Of a stretch of DNA of 58,698 nucleotides, positions 49,387-58,513 are shown in pieces. A program made the position numbers and the translations under genes. The notes beneath the pieces are model-generated. The model did no database searches. It had not been told where the DNA came from and saw nothing but the letters and a program-made list of their open reading frames with translations. The DNA lies in contig CAHJWM010000035.1 of the NCBI GenBank assembly GCA_903642325.1, positions 1 through 58,698 of the forward strand, in the 5' to 3' direction. Within the stretch, counting starts at the first letter, position 1; every line of letters starts with the position of its first letter. Source of the stretch: Myxococcales bacterium. Lineage in GTDB: Bacteria; Myxococcota_A; Polyangia; Polyangiales; Polyangiaceae.

Positions 49387-50541
49387 ATGGGGACGGCAAT
49401 GCTTCGAGGTAACCGAGACGATGCTCTCGACGGGTTGCGCGCCATCGCCGCGCTCATGGTCGTGTTCTTTCACTGTGGTGTGGAGCTTCGTGTGCGGCGA
49501 TTCGTGCTGCCGGGCTTTTCAGGCGTGCACTTGTTCTTCGTGCTCAGTGGCTACCTGATTTCGCGGCCTTTCTTGGCACGTCTGTTGAACAAGCAATCAC
49601 TGCCGTCATGGCGGAACTACGCCGCACGGCGGTTCTGCAGAATTTACCCCACGTATTTTGTTGCGCTCGTTGTGTTTGTCGCGATGCGCCTCGCTGCACG
49701 TCTCCATCCACCGACCTTCGGCGACGTTTTGCTGCACGCTCTACTCATCTTCAACTGGGGTGAGCCGGCTCAGTTCCTTGCGATCAATATCGTAATGTGG
49801 ACGCTAGCCATCGAGGTGCAATTCTATGTCATTTTGCCGGCTGCGGCAGCGATCGCGAGAAAGCTTGCGCCGGGCGGCGGCCGCGTGGCGGCATTACTGA
49901 TTCCGCTCGCTTTCGTGATGGTCGGACTGGTCTCTCGCGGGACAGAATACGTCTCCACGTCTCCTGGCGGGTCGCGATTTCGCTTGCCATTTTCCTTCCT
50001 CGATCTGTTTGCGATGGGCATATTTGTCGCATACCTCGACCTCACTCAAGCGTCGTTCCTGCGCGCGCGTTTGCGGCTCCGGCAATTGCTAGCGCTGTTC
50101 GCCGCTGCGGTGCTGTTCGGAACGAACTACTGGCTCGTTACGGCGGGAGGCGGCGACTGGTTGAGCCCCCCGACACTAGCGCTGTGTTGCCTGTACCCCG
50201 CGTTCGTCTGCATGGGGTTTGCACTGATCCTGCTCGTCGTGGTCACTCGCACGCGCTCGTCAGTCGCTTTTCTGACGTCGCCTCCGCTCACGTTCGTAGG
50301 TCGGATCTCTTATAGCATTTACCTTTTCCACGTCGGCGTAGGGTACTTCCTCTTGACTCGTTTGCCGCGCGGTCTTGGAGACTGGCTCGGGTCGCGTCCG
50401 CCGATATACGCGCTCGCCCAGCTGGCTCCTGTCCTGGTTGTTTCGTATTTGGTTTACCGTGCGGTCGAGCTTCCGTCGTTGCGTTGGGTAGAAAGCTTTT
50501 CGCTGCGTGCGCGCGAGCAAAAACCGGTGAGCTCCGCATGA
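49387..50541 (+). CDS. Acyltransferase-3 (OafA-like) membrane O-acylase
   Basis: About 384 residues with the family pattern: LDGLRAIAALMVVFFHCGVE (His of the catalytic motif), HLFFVLSGYLISRPF, the loop ARRFCRIYPTYFVALV, MWTLAIEVQFYVILP and VGRISYSIYLFHVGVGYFLL. About ten membrane helices. I prefer ATG 49387 because GGAGGGG lies just upstream; ATG 49309 would add 26 residues. It is followed after about 320 bases by another acyltransferase of the same family but low similarity by eye. Confidence 0.9.
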   Translation: MGTAMLRGNRDDALDGLRAIAALMVVFFHCGVELRVRRFVLPGFSGVHLFFVLSGYLISRPFLARLLNKQSLPSWRNYAARRFCRIYPTYFVALVVFVAMRLAARLHPPTFGDVLLHALLIFNWGEPAQFLAINIVMWTLAIEVQFYVILPAAAAIARKLAPGGGRVAALLIPLAFVMVGLVSRGTEYVSTSPGGSRFRLPFSFLDLFAMGIFVAYLDLTQASFLRARLRLRQLLALFAAAVLFGTNYWLVTAGGGDWLSPPTLALCCLYPAFVCMGFALILLVVVTRTRSSVAFLTSPPLTFVGRISYSIYLFHVGVGYFLLTRLPRGLGDWLGSRPPIYALAQLAPVLVVSYLVYRAVELPSLRWVESFSLRAREQKPVSSA

Positions 50542-50860
50542 CGTGGTAAGCAGTAACGGGCTAAATAGCCTCGTTATGATAGACCGGAGCTTGGGCAAAG
50601 TCGTGCTTTCGCTTAGACGTCGTTCCTTCCCGCCGCTTTCGGACGAAGAGCACGACCTCGCACGGTCTCGACGCTTCGCGCTCTGTTCCCGCATGCGTTC
50701 GCTCATGCAGGATGCCGAAACGGACATGTATGTCAGATTGATATGTCCGCCCGTGGATAGTTACATCGATGCGGTGCACGCAGCCCCGTTCGATTGCTGA
50801 ACGCACCGAAGGGCAAAGAGCCCGTTGTACAGCTCGCGCACCCCGCCTAGGTTCCGTGCC
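50542..50860. other. Spacer of 319 bases, possible small ORF
   Basis: This separates two plus-strand acyltransferase genes. A frame from ATG 50576 to 50800 would encode 74 residues (MIDRSLGKVVLSLRRRSFPP at its start) with moderately G/C-biased third positions; no ribosome-binding site and no recognised family, so I do not call it a gene. A promoter for the second acyltransferase may lie here. Confidence 0.4.
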
Positions 50861-52042
50861 ATGCATGACTCCGGCGTGCCAACTACCGTCGACGCGCGCT
50901 CTGCGCCCAGCGGACGCGCGCGCCGCCCGGAGATTCGAGCACTGACCAGCATTCGGGCTTTAGCCGCGATCGAAGTCGTGCTCTTGCACACGTTGTTCGA
51001 GCTGGGTGGGAAACCAGCGCAAGCGCTGCCGGCCGTGGTTACCGGGGCCCTCACTCGCGGAGGCATGGCCGTCAGTTTTTTCTTCGTCTTGTCGGGTTTT
51101 ATCCTCGCCTATACGTACTGCGACGAGGGCAGCGCGCTTCGGGGGTCGCCTGGCAATTTCTGGAGAGCGCGCTTTGCTCGCATCTACCCGCTTTATTTTC
51201 TGGGCTTCCTGATGGATGCGCCGCGGGTGATTTCTTTTTTTCTCGCTTCCGCAACTTCGCTCATGAGCGCGCTCGCGAAGATTGGCATTGCTGGCTTTGC
51301 CTACGTCACGCTCCTTCAGTCCTGGCATCCCCGCGTGACCAACACCTGGAACACCCCGGGCTGGTCCCTATCCACCGAAGCCTTCTTTTATGCGGTTTTT
51401 CCCGCGCTTCTCGCCAGTTCGAGGCGCTGGTCGCTGCCACGTTTGCTGCGTGTTGCTATCGCGGCGTGGGCCGTGCCGATCATCGCGTACACGGTCGTCG
51501 CCCGTGCGCGGCTGGTCGATCTGGATGTTCCGGCCTTGCTGACGTTCTGGCGCAGCTTTCCGCCGCTCCGTTTGCCCGAGTTCGTGCTCGGCGTCGCCGC
51601 GGGTCGCCTCTTCTTGTCGGGGCGATTGCCAGCGGACCTTAGATGGCTCCGCTGGTCAGGGGCAGTCGCGCTCGTTCTGATCCTAATACTGCCCGCTTCT
51701 GGCGGCTTCTTGCCGGGATTCATGGTCGAGATGACGCTCGGTGCACCACTTTTTGCGCTCGCAATTGTCGCGGTGGCATCGGGCGCGCTGCCAACGCCGC
51801 GCTGGCTGAGTAGCTCCACGCTCGTCCTATTGGGGCGTGCCAGCTACGCGGTGTACATCGTCCATCAACCGTTCAAGACCGTTTATATGGCCGCCGCCCA
51901 CTGGGCGGGCCTCGATTCGCCGTCGCCCGCTCTGCTCATCGTTTTCTTGGTCTCGCTCGAGCTGTTCTGTATTGCTCTATTCCGCTGGTTCGAGGATCCG
52001 TCGCGACGCGTGATCGCTCGGGCGCCGAAATACGCCGGTTGA
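50861..52042 (+). CDS. Acyltransferase-3 (OafA-like) membrane O-acylase
   Basis: The 393-residue protein (from ATG 50861) has ALTSIRALAAIEVVLLHTLF, AVSFFFVLSGFILAYTY, RARFARIYPLYFLGFL, TPGWSLSTEAFFYAVFPALL and LLGRASYAVYIVHQPFK, the full acyltransferase-3 series. An alternative start at 50825 would add 12 residues. It ends 20 bases before the convergent MlaF-type gene and is the last clear polysaccharide gene on the right side of the locus. Confidence 0.9.
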   Translation: MHDSGVPTTVDARSAPSGRARRPEIRALTSIRALAAIEVVLLHTLFELGGKPAQALPAVVTGALTRGGMAVSFFFVLSGFILAYTYCDEGSALRGSPGNFWRARFARIYPLYFLGFLMDAPRVISFFLASATSLMSALAKIGIAGFAYVTLLQSWHPRVTNTWNTPGWSLSTEAFFYAVFPALLASSRRWSLPRLLRVAIAAWAVPIIAYTVVARARLVDLDVPALLTFWRSFPPLRLPEFVLGVAAGRLFLSGRLPADLRWLRWSGAVALVLILILPASGGFLPGFMVEMTLGAPLFALAIVAVASGALPTPRWLSSSTLVLLGRASYAVYIVHQPFKTVYMAAAHWAGLDSPSPALLIVFLVSLELFCIALFRWFEDPSRRVIARAPKYAG

Positions 52043-52062
52043 GGTCCGCCCGGGCCCCGCAT

Positions 52063-52920
52063 TCATTCGATGTTTTTGGCCTTTGCTGGATTGGCGCTCG
52101 CGGTCTTGATTGCGTCCTCCGACATCGACGTGACGCCGCTCGACTTCAGAAATTCCTGCAAAAGCTCGTTGTTTCCGTGGCGCATCTCGTCGGGGGAGCC
52201 AGATGCCACGATGCTGCCCTTGGACAGCAGGTAGATCTCGTCGGCGATCTGAAGCGCGCCGAGCATGTCGTGAGAAATGATGACGCTCGTGACGCCGAAA
52301 TTTTTTCGGGTCTCGACGATCAGCTCGTCGACCATGCGGCTGGTCACTGGGTCGAGGCCGCTCGTGGGTTCGTCGTACATGATGACCTCGGGCTCGAGCA
52401 TCAAGGCGCGCGCCAAGGCGACGCGCTTTCGCATGCCGCCCGAAAGCTGGCTCGGCATGCGCTGCTCGACGTTGTCGAGGCCCAATGAATTCAGCTTCTC
52501 CGTGACCTTTTGCTTGATCTCTTTTTCGTCCAGCTTCGTGTGCTCGCGCATGGGGAAGGCCACGTTGTCCATCACGTTCATCGAATCCAAGAGCGCGGAG
52601 TATTGAAAGACCATCCCGAATTTTCGGCGCATCTTGTTCAGCTCGCGGTCGTTCAAGTTGGCGATGTCTTGACCGCTTACGATCACCGCGCCCGAGCTGG
52701 GGCGCTCGAGACCGATTAAAATGCGAAGCAGAGTCGTCTTGCCGGCGCCCGAGCCGCCAATGATTACAGCGATGTGCCCGCGCCCAATGCTCATGTTCAC
52801 ATCGGTCAGGACCTTCGTGTCACCGAAGTTTTTTTGCAGTGAGCGCACCTCGATGTGTGGCCCATCGGCGACCGCATCGCCGTTCGCGCCGCGTTTGTCG
52901 GCTGTCTGCTGCTCGCTCAC
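52063..52920 (-). CDS. mlaF: MlaF-type ABC transporter ATPase
   Basis: The 285-residue ATPase has Walker A GGSGAGKT (55-62), Q-loop FQYSALLDS, signature LSGGMRKR (159-166), Walker B VIMYDEPTSGLDP (179-191) and H-loop SHDM. The LSGGMRKR plus YDEPTSGLDP combination is typical of MlaF, the ATPase of the system that moves phospholipids between outer and inner membrane. MlaE and MlaD partners are not adjacent in this window. A Lys/Ala-rich tail follows the fold. It marks the change from the polysaccharide locus to housekeeping-like genes. Confidence 0.9.
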   Translation of the reverse strand: MSEQQTADKRGANGDAVADGPHIEVRSLQKNFGDTKVLTDVNMSIGRGHIAVIIGGSGAGKTTLLRILIGLERPSSGAVIVSGQDIANLNDRELNKMRRKFGMVFQYSALLDSMNVMDNVAFPMREHTKLDEKEIKQKVTEKLNSLGLDNVEQRMPSQLSGGMRKRVALARALMLEPEVIMYDEPTSGLDPVTSRMVDELIVETRKNFGVTSVIISHDMLGALQIADEIYLLSKGSIVASGSPDEMRHGNNELLQEFLKSSGVTSMSEDAIKTASANPAKAKNIE

Positions 52921-53008
52921 CGGGGGACGATAGAGCGACTTGCCCGCACCTCAATCATAAAAGCGTCGGCGCCTTGACTTCGGGCTAGAAAAGAAAAACT
53001 TTAGACAT

Positions 53009-53287
53009 ATGACCGAAGAGCATCTGACCGCGCTGCTCACCGCTGGCGAAGCAAAGAAGGACGACAAGGGTTGGCTAGGCGCCGCCGACGGCCGCCTTTT
53101 CACCTTTTACGTTGCCTCGGGTGGCGCCGCGCTCACCGTCGGCCGCGTCGAGGCCATCCGTGTGGACGGCAAGCTGCTCCATGCGCGCACCAACCGCGGC
53201 GAGCTGTACTTGGTTTCTTTGGCCGACGTGTACGCGGGCGCCATCGAAGGCGCCACCTCGACCTCGCGCAAAGCCGGCTTCGCCTGA
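53009..53287 (+). CDS. Small conserved-looking protein of unknown function
   Basis: The 92-residue protein begins MTEEHLTALLTAGEAKKDDK and has a beta-rich middle (GRLFTFYVASGGAALTVGRV) with alternating hydrophobic residues and a strong G/C third-position bias, so it is very likely coding. It is cytosolic with no signal peptide, membrane segment or known motif. It is divergent from the MlaF gene (88 bases between starts). Confidence 0.65.
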   Translation: MTEEHLTALLTAGEAKKDDKGWLGAADGRLFTFYVASGGAALTVGRVEAIRVDGKLLHARTNRGELYLVSLADVYAGAIEGATSTSRKAGFA

Positions 53288-53326
53288 GGCGGTGGGCGCG
53301 CTCAGCCAACGGGCGCGCGCTCGCGG

Positions 53327-54466
53327 TTACTCCGCGGCCAGGGCTTCGGCGACCGTGCTCACCATCCACCCTTCTAGCTCTGGAAAGATCGGCACGGCCA
53401 GCGATTCACGCGCGGCGGCCTCGGCCTCTGGAAAAGCGCCGGCGCGATAGCCGAGGTCTGCGCATGCTTTCTGCAGATGGATGGGCGTTGGGTAGTAATG
53501 TTCGGTCGCGATGCCGCGCGCGGCAAGGCGAGCTGCCAGCGCCTCGCGCTCGGGCGAGCGGATGACGAATTGGTGGTACACGTGCTGGCGAGCCTCGAGC
53601 TCTCGCGGCAGCCGCAGTGAGCCGCTCGCGCTCTGCAAATAGCGCGCGGCGTGCTCCCGCCGACGCGCGTTGAAGCTGGCCAAGTGAGGCAGTTTCACGC
53701 GCAAAATCGCGGCTTGTAGCGCGTCCAAACGAAAGTTGCCGCCTAGCCGTTGGCTGTGATGTTTCGCGCCAAAGCCATGATTGCGCAGCGAACGCGCTAG
53801 CGCCGCGAGCCGGTCGTCGTTCGTGCTGACCAAGCCGCCGTCACCAAAGGCGCCCAAATTTTTGCTCGGAAAAAAGCTGAAGCAGCCCATGTCGCCCCAG
53901 GTGCCCACGCGCTCACCGTGCAGCGTCGCGCCGAGGGCTTGTGCCGCATCCTCGATCAGGGCGACTGAGTGGTGGCGCGCTAGCGCACGCAGGGCAGTCA
54001 TGTCTGCAGCTTGGCCAAACAAGTGCACCGGCAAGATGGCGCGTGTGCGCTCGCTCATCACTTCGGCCACGCGAGCCGGGTCCAAATTGAAACTGGCGCG
54101 CTCGATGTCCGCGAACACGGGTCGCGCGCCAACGCGCAGGATGGCGCCGGTAGTGGCAAAAAAAGTATAAGGGGTAGTCACCACTTCATCGCCCGGGCCG
54201 ACGCCCAACGCAGTGAGCGCAATCGTGAGCGCATCGGTGCCAGAAGAGACGCCAATCGCATGCCGCACGCCAAGAAACGCGGCAATCTCTCGTTCGAACG
54301 CGGCGACTTCTTCACCCAAAATAAAGCGCTGCGAGCCGATCACCCGTTCTAGCGCGGCCCTGATCTCGACGATCAGCTCCGACGTTTGCGCCGCCAGGTC
54401 GAAAAATGGAATGCGCGCCGGCTGAGCCGAGGCGGGCGAGCTCAGGGCGGGGAGGGGAAGAGTCAC
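53327..54466 (-). CDS. DegT/DnrJ/EryC1-family sugar aminotransferase (WbpE-like)
   Basis: The 379-residue PLP enzyme has the family pattern [15 protein letters not shown], Asp173 in [11 protein letters not shown] (contacts the pyridine nitrogen) and the cofactor Lys202 in [16 protein letters not shown]. It should transfer an amino group to C3 (or C4) of a keto nucleotide sugar. It starts with GTG overlapping the acetyltransferase stop by 4 bases, an arrangement like WbpE-WbpD in the UDP-2,3-diacetamido-sugar pathway. The dehydrogenase/oxidase partners of that pathway are not next to it. Confidence 0.9.
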   Translation of the reverse strand: MTLPLPALSSPASAQPARIPFFDLAAQTSELIVEIRAALERVIGSQRFILGEEVAAFEREIAAFLGVRHAIGVSSGTDALTIALTALGVGPGDEVVTTPYTFFATTGAILRVGARPVFADIERASFNLDPARVAEVMSERTRAILPVHLFGQAADMTALRALARHHSVALIEDAAQALGATLHGERVGTWGDMGCFSFFPSKNLGAFGDGGLVSTNDDRLAALARSLRNHGFGAKHHSQRLGGNFRLDALQAAILRVKLPHLASFNARRREHAARYLQSASGSLRLPRELEARQHVYHQFVIRSPEREALAARLAARGIATEHYYPTPIHLQKACADLGYRAGAFPEAEAAARESLAVPIFPELEGWMVSTVAEALAAE

Positions 54467-55080
54467 GACAGCGGCAGATCTTCGGGATGATCGAGACAGC
54501 TGAGCGTGCCACTCGCGCTCTCACGGTAGCGAAAGCCACTCTCCGGGCAAAGCAGATTGCCGTGACCATCGCGCGCCTGCAAGCGCTGCCCATGCCGGCT
54601 CACCCAGCCGGCGTGCTGCGCCGGGACGCCCAGCAACAGCGCGTAGTCGGGGTATACGCCGGAGACGACCGCGCCGGCGCCCACGAGCGCGTAGCGCCCC
54701 AAATCAGCGCCGCAAATCACGGTGGCGTTGGCGCCCAGCGTCGCTCCGCGGCGCACGAGCGTGGGCACGAAATCGTTTCGACGAGGCAGCTCGGCGCGCG
54801 GATTCTTGACGTTCGTGAACACGCAGGAAGGTCCGCAGAAGACGTAATCCTCGAGCTCCACGCCGTCGTACACCGAGACGTTGTTTTGAATTTTTACATG
54901 ATTGCCGACCTTGGCGCCGCTGGCGACGAACACGTTCTGCCCGATGGTACAAGCGCGGCCGATGCGCGCGCCCGCCATCACGTGCGAAAAGTGCCAGATC
55001 CGCGTGCCTTCGCCGATAACGCTCCCGGCGTCCACGCACGCGCTCGGATGGATCGACACGTCATTCGGCGAGGCGCTCAT
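54463..55080 (-). CDS. Left-handed beta-helix N-acetyltransferase (WbpD/WlbB-like)
   Basis: The 205-residue protein consists of hexapeptide repeats (for example [44 protein letters not shown]), the left-handed beta-helix that forms trimers and binds acetyl-CoA. [14 protein letters not shown] and [13 protein letters not shown] are characteristic of WbpD/WlbB enzymes that acetylate the 3-amino group of a UDP-sugar. The C-terminal 30 residues carry an unpaired-looking Cys motif ([12 protein letters not shown]). It is translationally coupled to the aminotransferase and divergent from thiG. Confidence 0.88.
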   Translation of the reverse strand: MSASPNDVSIHPSACVDAGSVIGEGTRIWHFSHVMAGARIGRACTIGQNVFVASGAKVGNHVKIQNNVSVYDGVELEDYVFCGPSCVFTNVKNPRAELPRRNDFVPTLVRRGATLGANATVICGADLGRYALVGAGAVVSGVYPDYALLLGVPAQHAGWVSRHGQRLQARDGHGNLLCPESGFRYRESASGTLSCLDHPEDLPLS

Positions 55081-55144
55081 GCCGGCGTGAGTCTAGCGCG
55101 CTTTGCCGTTGCCGCGCGCCGGAGGCGGCGCTAACCCACAGCCC

Positions 55145-55924
55145 ATGACCGAGCAAGATAGCCTGAAAATTGGCTCGCACGTGTTCAACTCCCGCCTAAT
55201 CGTGGGCACCGGCAAGTATCAGAGCGTCGAGCAAACCGCCGCCGCGCTCAGCGCTTCCGGTACGGAGCTCATCACCGTGGCGCTCCGGCGTGTCGACCTG
55301 AAAGACCGTAGCCAAGGCTCGCTGATGAGCCTACTCATGAGCAAGCGCTGGACCTTGCTGCCCAACACCGCCGGTTGCTACACGGCGGATGAGGCTGTGC
55401 GGACCCTACGCCTCGCGCGCGAGCTCGGCATCGCTGACCTCGTGAAGCTCGAGGTCATTGGTGATCCTAAAACGCTTTATCCAGACAACGAGCAAACGCT
55501 CGAGGCCGCCAAGATATTGGTGAAGGACGGCTTCACCGTATTGCCGTACTGCATCGATGATCCCATCGTCTGTCGCAAGCTGGAGGATCTCGGTTGCGCC
55601 GCGGTGATGCCATTGGCGGCGCCCATCGGTTCCGGCCTGGGCATCAGAAACCCCCATAATTTGCGGATCATTTTGGAGCGCGCCCAAGTGCCGGTGATCG
55701 TCGACGCGGGCGTGGGCACGGCCAGTGACGCCGCCATTGCCATGGAGCTCGGGTGCCAGGGCATCCTCCTGAACACGGCCATCGCTCATGCCAAAAATCC
55801 GGTGCTCATGGCGGAGGCCATGCGTGAAGGCGTGCTCGCCGGGCGCAAGGCTTTCCTTGCCGGGCGCATGCCCAAGCGCCTGTACGCGAACGCGTCTAGT
55901 CCCGAAGCGGGATTGATCGAATGA
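55145..55924 (+). CDS. thiG: Thiazole synthase ThiG
   Basis: The 259-residue protein matches ThiG along its length: [22 protein letters not shown], the Schiff-base Lys101 in [19 protein letters not shown], and phosphate-binding [18 protein letters not shown]. It joins deoxyxylulose-5-phosphate, dehydroglycine and thiocarboxylated ThiS into the thiazole of thiamine. ThiS and ThiF genes are not adjacent. The start is ATG 55145, because the 14 codons before it are not conserved. The next gene overlaps its stop by 4 bases. Confidence 0.95.
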   Translation: MTEQDSLKIGSHVFNSRLIVGTGKYQSVEQTAAALSASGTELITVALRRVDLKDRSQGSLMSLLMSKRWTLLPNTAGCYTADEAVRTLRLARELGIADLVKLEVIGDPKTLYPDNEQTLEAAKILVKDGFTVLPYCIDDPIVCRKLEDLGCAAVMPLAAPIGSGLGIRNPHNLRIILERAQVPVIVDAGVGTASDAAIAMELGCQGILLNTAIAHAKNPVLMAEAMREGVLAGRKAFLAGRMPKRLYANASSPEAGLIE

Positions 55925-57177
55925 GTGACGCCTCCGGGCCGCGCGCGAGCACTCCCGCCTTACGCGCCTCGAAGCTGTCTAGCTATCAACGTCGGCTCTT
56001 GCTCTTTTTGAGCGTGGCAAGCTTCTTCGAAAGCTATGATTTTTTTGCGCTGACCCAGATTTTACCCAATCTGCGGGCCAATTTGCGGGTTGGCGTAGCC
56101 GGTAGCGGGCTACTCGTCGGCTTCATCAACTTCGGCACCATCCTCGCGTTCGTACTGGCACGGAAGGCGGACCGCTGGGGCCGGAAGCCGGTACTGACCG
56201 CCACCATCGTCGGCTACACGCTGTTCACCTTTCTGTCTGGCCTCTCGCCCAACGTCTACATGTTCGCATTGCTGCAGATGCTGGCGCGCATCTTTCTGAT
56301 CGCCGAGTGGTCGACCAGCATGGTCATCGCCGCCGAGGAATTTCCGGCTCGAGGGCGCGGGACGGTGATCGGGGTCGTGAGCGCGGCGGGTGGCTTCGGT
56401 GCGATCGTGTGCGCGGGTGTCGTGCCGCTCTTGCTTCACACCGCGTACGGCTGGCGCAGTGTGTACTTCATCAGTCTGGTGCCGCTCGTCGTCCTGGCCA
56501 TCGCGCGCCGCGGTCTCCGTGAAACCGGGCGTTTTAGCCAGCAAACGCCAGATGCCAAGCAGGAAAGTCTATTTGCGATCTGGAGCACCCCGCACCGGGC
56601 ACGCGTCATTCAGCTCGCGGTCATTTGGTTCCTCACCTACATCTGCACGCAAAACGCGGTGACCTTTTGGAAAGAATTTGCGGTCGCCGAGCGCGGCATG
56701 AGCGACGCGCAGGTGGGCAACGCCGTCAAGCTCGCGGCTCTGGCCTCGATGCCCCTCGCATTCGCCGCCGGCAAGTTGTTGGACATCATCGGGCGCAAGC
56801 TCGGCGCCACCCTGATTTACGCATCCACGGTCGGCGGCGTAATCGGCGCTTACACGGCGCGTAGCAGCGCCGCGCTGACCGCGTCCTTGGTGTTCGCAGT
56901 GCTTGGCGTCAACACCGTGCTCACCGTGCTCAACGCCTTCACGACCGAGCTATTTCCCACTCGCTATCGAGGCTCGGCCTTCGCTTGGTCCAATAACTTG
57001 ATCGGTCGCATTGGTTATTGCCTATCTCCCACCATCGTCACCGCCTTGGTCCCGCGCTACGGCTGGGGCCGTACACTGAGCACCACCACGCTATTTCCCG
57101 CATTGGCACTGCTCGTGATCTGGCTCGTATTGCCCGAAACCCGCGGTCGCGAGCTGGAAGAAACAGCCACACTCTAA
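55921..57177 (+). CDS. MFS transporter
   Basis: The 418-residue protein has twelve hydrophobic helices and the loop-2 motif [11 protein letters not shown] of major facilitator transporters; [16 protein letters not shown] in helix 1 is like the AAHS/sugar-porter groups. The substrate is unknown; coupling to thiG (ATGA overlap) suggests, but does not show, a link with thiamine or a precursor. A second loop motif [14 protein letters not shown] is also family-typical. The start is fixed by the overlap. Confidence 0.85.
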   Translation: MSDASGPRASTPALRASKLSSYQRRLLLFLSVASFFESYDFFALTQILPNLRANLRVGVAGSGLLVGFINFGTILAFVLARKADRWGRKPVLTATIVGYTLFTFLSGLSPNVYMFALLQMLARIFLIAEWSTSMVIAAEEFPARGRGTVIGVVSAAGGFGAIVCAGVVPLLLHTAYGWRSVYFISLVPLVVLAIARRGLRETGRFSQQTPDAKQESLFAIWSTPHRARVIQLAVIWFLTYICTQNAVTFWKEFAVAERGMSDAQVGNAVKLAALASMPLAFAAGKLLDIIGRKLGATLIYASTVGGVIGAYTARSSAALTASLVFAVLGVNTVLTVLNAFTTELFPTRYRGSAFAWSNNLIGRIGYCLSPTIVTALVPRYGWGRTLSTTTLFPALALLVIWLVLPETRGRELEETATL

Positions 57178-57405
57178 GCCGCCGCCGACCCGAGCCCGCG
57201 AAGTGACGTCATTCGACGACCGCACTTGCTGCCTCGGGCCCGTATACGGAGGCCGAGACGAGCGCGTCAGGGCTCCGGCAAGTCACGAGTTTGTGCAGCG
57301 CCAATGGATCGGCGATCTGACGCTTCCAACCGAATGACGAGCGCGGCGGCTGCGTTTCGCTAAGACAGAAAAAGTGGCAAGCTCCCCGCCGACTGAGCGC
57401 ATCGC

Positions 57406-57822
57406 GTGACCGATTCTTACCAACGTCTCAACCGACCTACAGCGTTCGCAACGCAAGTGGTGCCGGCCGCGGTTTACGTCACGGTGATGTTTTATGGCGG
57501 GCTGATTCGCATGGCGCCGCTTCCCGAGCTGGGACCGGTTCCCGCCGATAAACTTTTACACGTCTTGGCGTTTGGCGTGCTTGCCTGGCTCATGGTGCGC
57601 GCCGCGCGCTTCTTTTTCCCCCACGCGCCGCTCGCGCGCCGCTTGTTGCTGGGCGCACTGGCCTCGTCTGTCGTGGGCGCGGTGCTCGAGCTGTGTCAGG
57701 CCTTCGTCCCTTACCGCAGCGCCGATTTCTGGGACTGGCTCGCGGACAGCGTCGGCGCCGGGCTCGCGGTCATTGCCCTAGGCGTCGTGCTGAATCTTCT
57801 TCCCACGCGCGCGCATGGCTGA
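57406..57822 (+). CDS. VanZ-like membrane protein
   Basis: This 138-residue protein has four membrane segments and the VanZ-family landmarks DKLLHVLAFGVLAWLM, the central Glu in VLELCQAFVPYRSADFWD, and the last helix. VanZ-like proteins are small inner-membrane proteins of mostly unknown role. It starts with GTG 57406 and its stop overlaps the next start by 8 bases. The 228 bases before it contain nothing recognised. Confidence 0.82.
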   Translation: MTDSYQRLNRPTAFATQVVPAAVYVTVMFYGGLIRMAPLPELGPVPADKLLHVLAFGVLAWLMVRAARFFFPHAPLARRLLLGALASSVVGAVLELCQAFVPYRSADFWDWLADSVGAGLAVIALGVVLNLLPTRAHG

Positions 57823-58513
57823 GCCGGGCTTAGCGCCGCGTCTGATCGTGTTCACGGACACGGCTCGTTTCGAGCGCGCAGAAATCCTGATGCGCTTCGC
57901 CGAGCTCGGGCGTCGCGCGACAGCGCGCAGTGTGCTCTTCACGCTGCGCGACTACGCCCTAACCGCCCGCGACCGGTTGGAATTGGGCATTGCCATCTCG
58001 GCTCTAGCCGCGCGCACCGAACAACGTTTCGGCCTCGCCGATCGCGCGGACCTTGCGCTCGCGCTCTCGGCCAGCGCCTTCCACCTGCCCGAAAACGGAC
58101 TCTCCCCCCGCGACGCCCGAAACCTCCTGGGGCCCATCTTCCTCTCCCAAGCCTGCCACGACGCGACTAGTGAAATGCCCCCCGACCTAGACGCCCGCCT
58201 CCTCTCTCCCATCTTCGCGCCCCGCAAAGGCCGGCCCGCGCTGGGCCTCAGCGCGCTCACTCAGTCCGCCCGCGCGACCGCCTGCGAGGCTGCCCGCGCG
58301 CCCGAACCGGCGTCGGATACGACGGGGCGGCGTCCGCGCCCGCCCCCATCCGCCCGTCGCGCCCCGTTGCTCTACGCACTAGGCGCCGTCGATGACCACA
58401 ACGCCGCCGCATGCCTCACCGCCCAAGCCGACGGCATCGCCGTAATCGCTGCCGCCCTCGCTCCCAATCCGGCCCCCTTACTCGAAGCACTAAATATCCT
58501 GCGTTCGCAGTAA
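57815..58513 (+). CDS. ThiE/TenI-like protein (thiamine phosphate synthase superfamily), divergent
   Basis: The 232-residue protein follows the ThiE/TenI barrel order: LIVFTDTARF (strand 1), VLFTLRDYALTARDRLEL (the position of the Q-L-R-x-K motif), RADLALALSASAFHLPEN (the D-V-A-L-A...G-V-H-L-G strand), LLSPIFAPRKG (the G-P-x-F-x-T-x-T-K strand) and LYALGAVDDHNAAACL with ADGIAVIAA at the end. Several expected catalytic residues are replaced, and a Pro/Arg-rich insert sits before the last strands. It may be a TenI-like or non-classical ThiE enzyme supporting thiG 2 kb upstream. Its ATG overlaps the VanZ gene. Confidence 0.65.
   Translation: MAEPGLAPRLIVFTDTARFERAEILMRFAELGRRATARSVLFTLRDYALTARDRLELGIAISALAARTEQRFGLADRADLALALSASAFHLPENGLSPRDARNLLGPIFLSQACHDATSEMPPDLDARLLSPIFAPRKGRPALGLSALTQSARATACEAARAPEPASDTTGRRPRPPPSARRAPLLYALGAVDDHNAAACLTAQADGIAVIAAALAPNPAPLLEALNILRSQ

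Noticed and set aside
50576-50800. 74-codon plus-strand frame between two acyltransferases
   Set aside because: Moderate codon bias only, no ribosome-binding site and no recognisable family; mentioned with the spacer instead.
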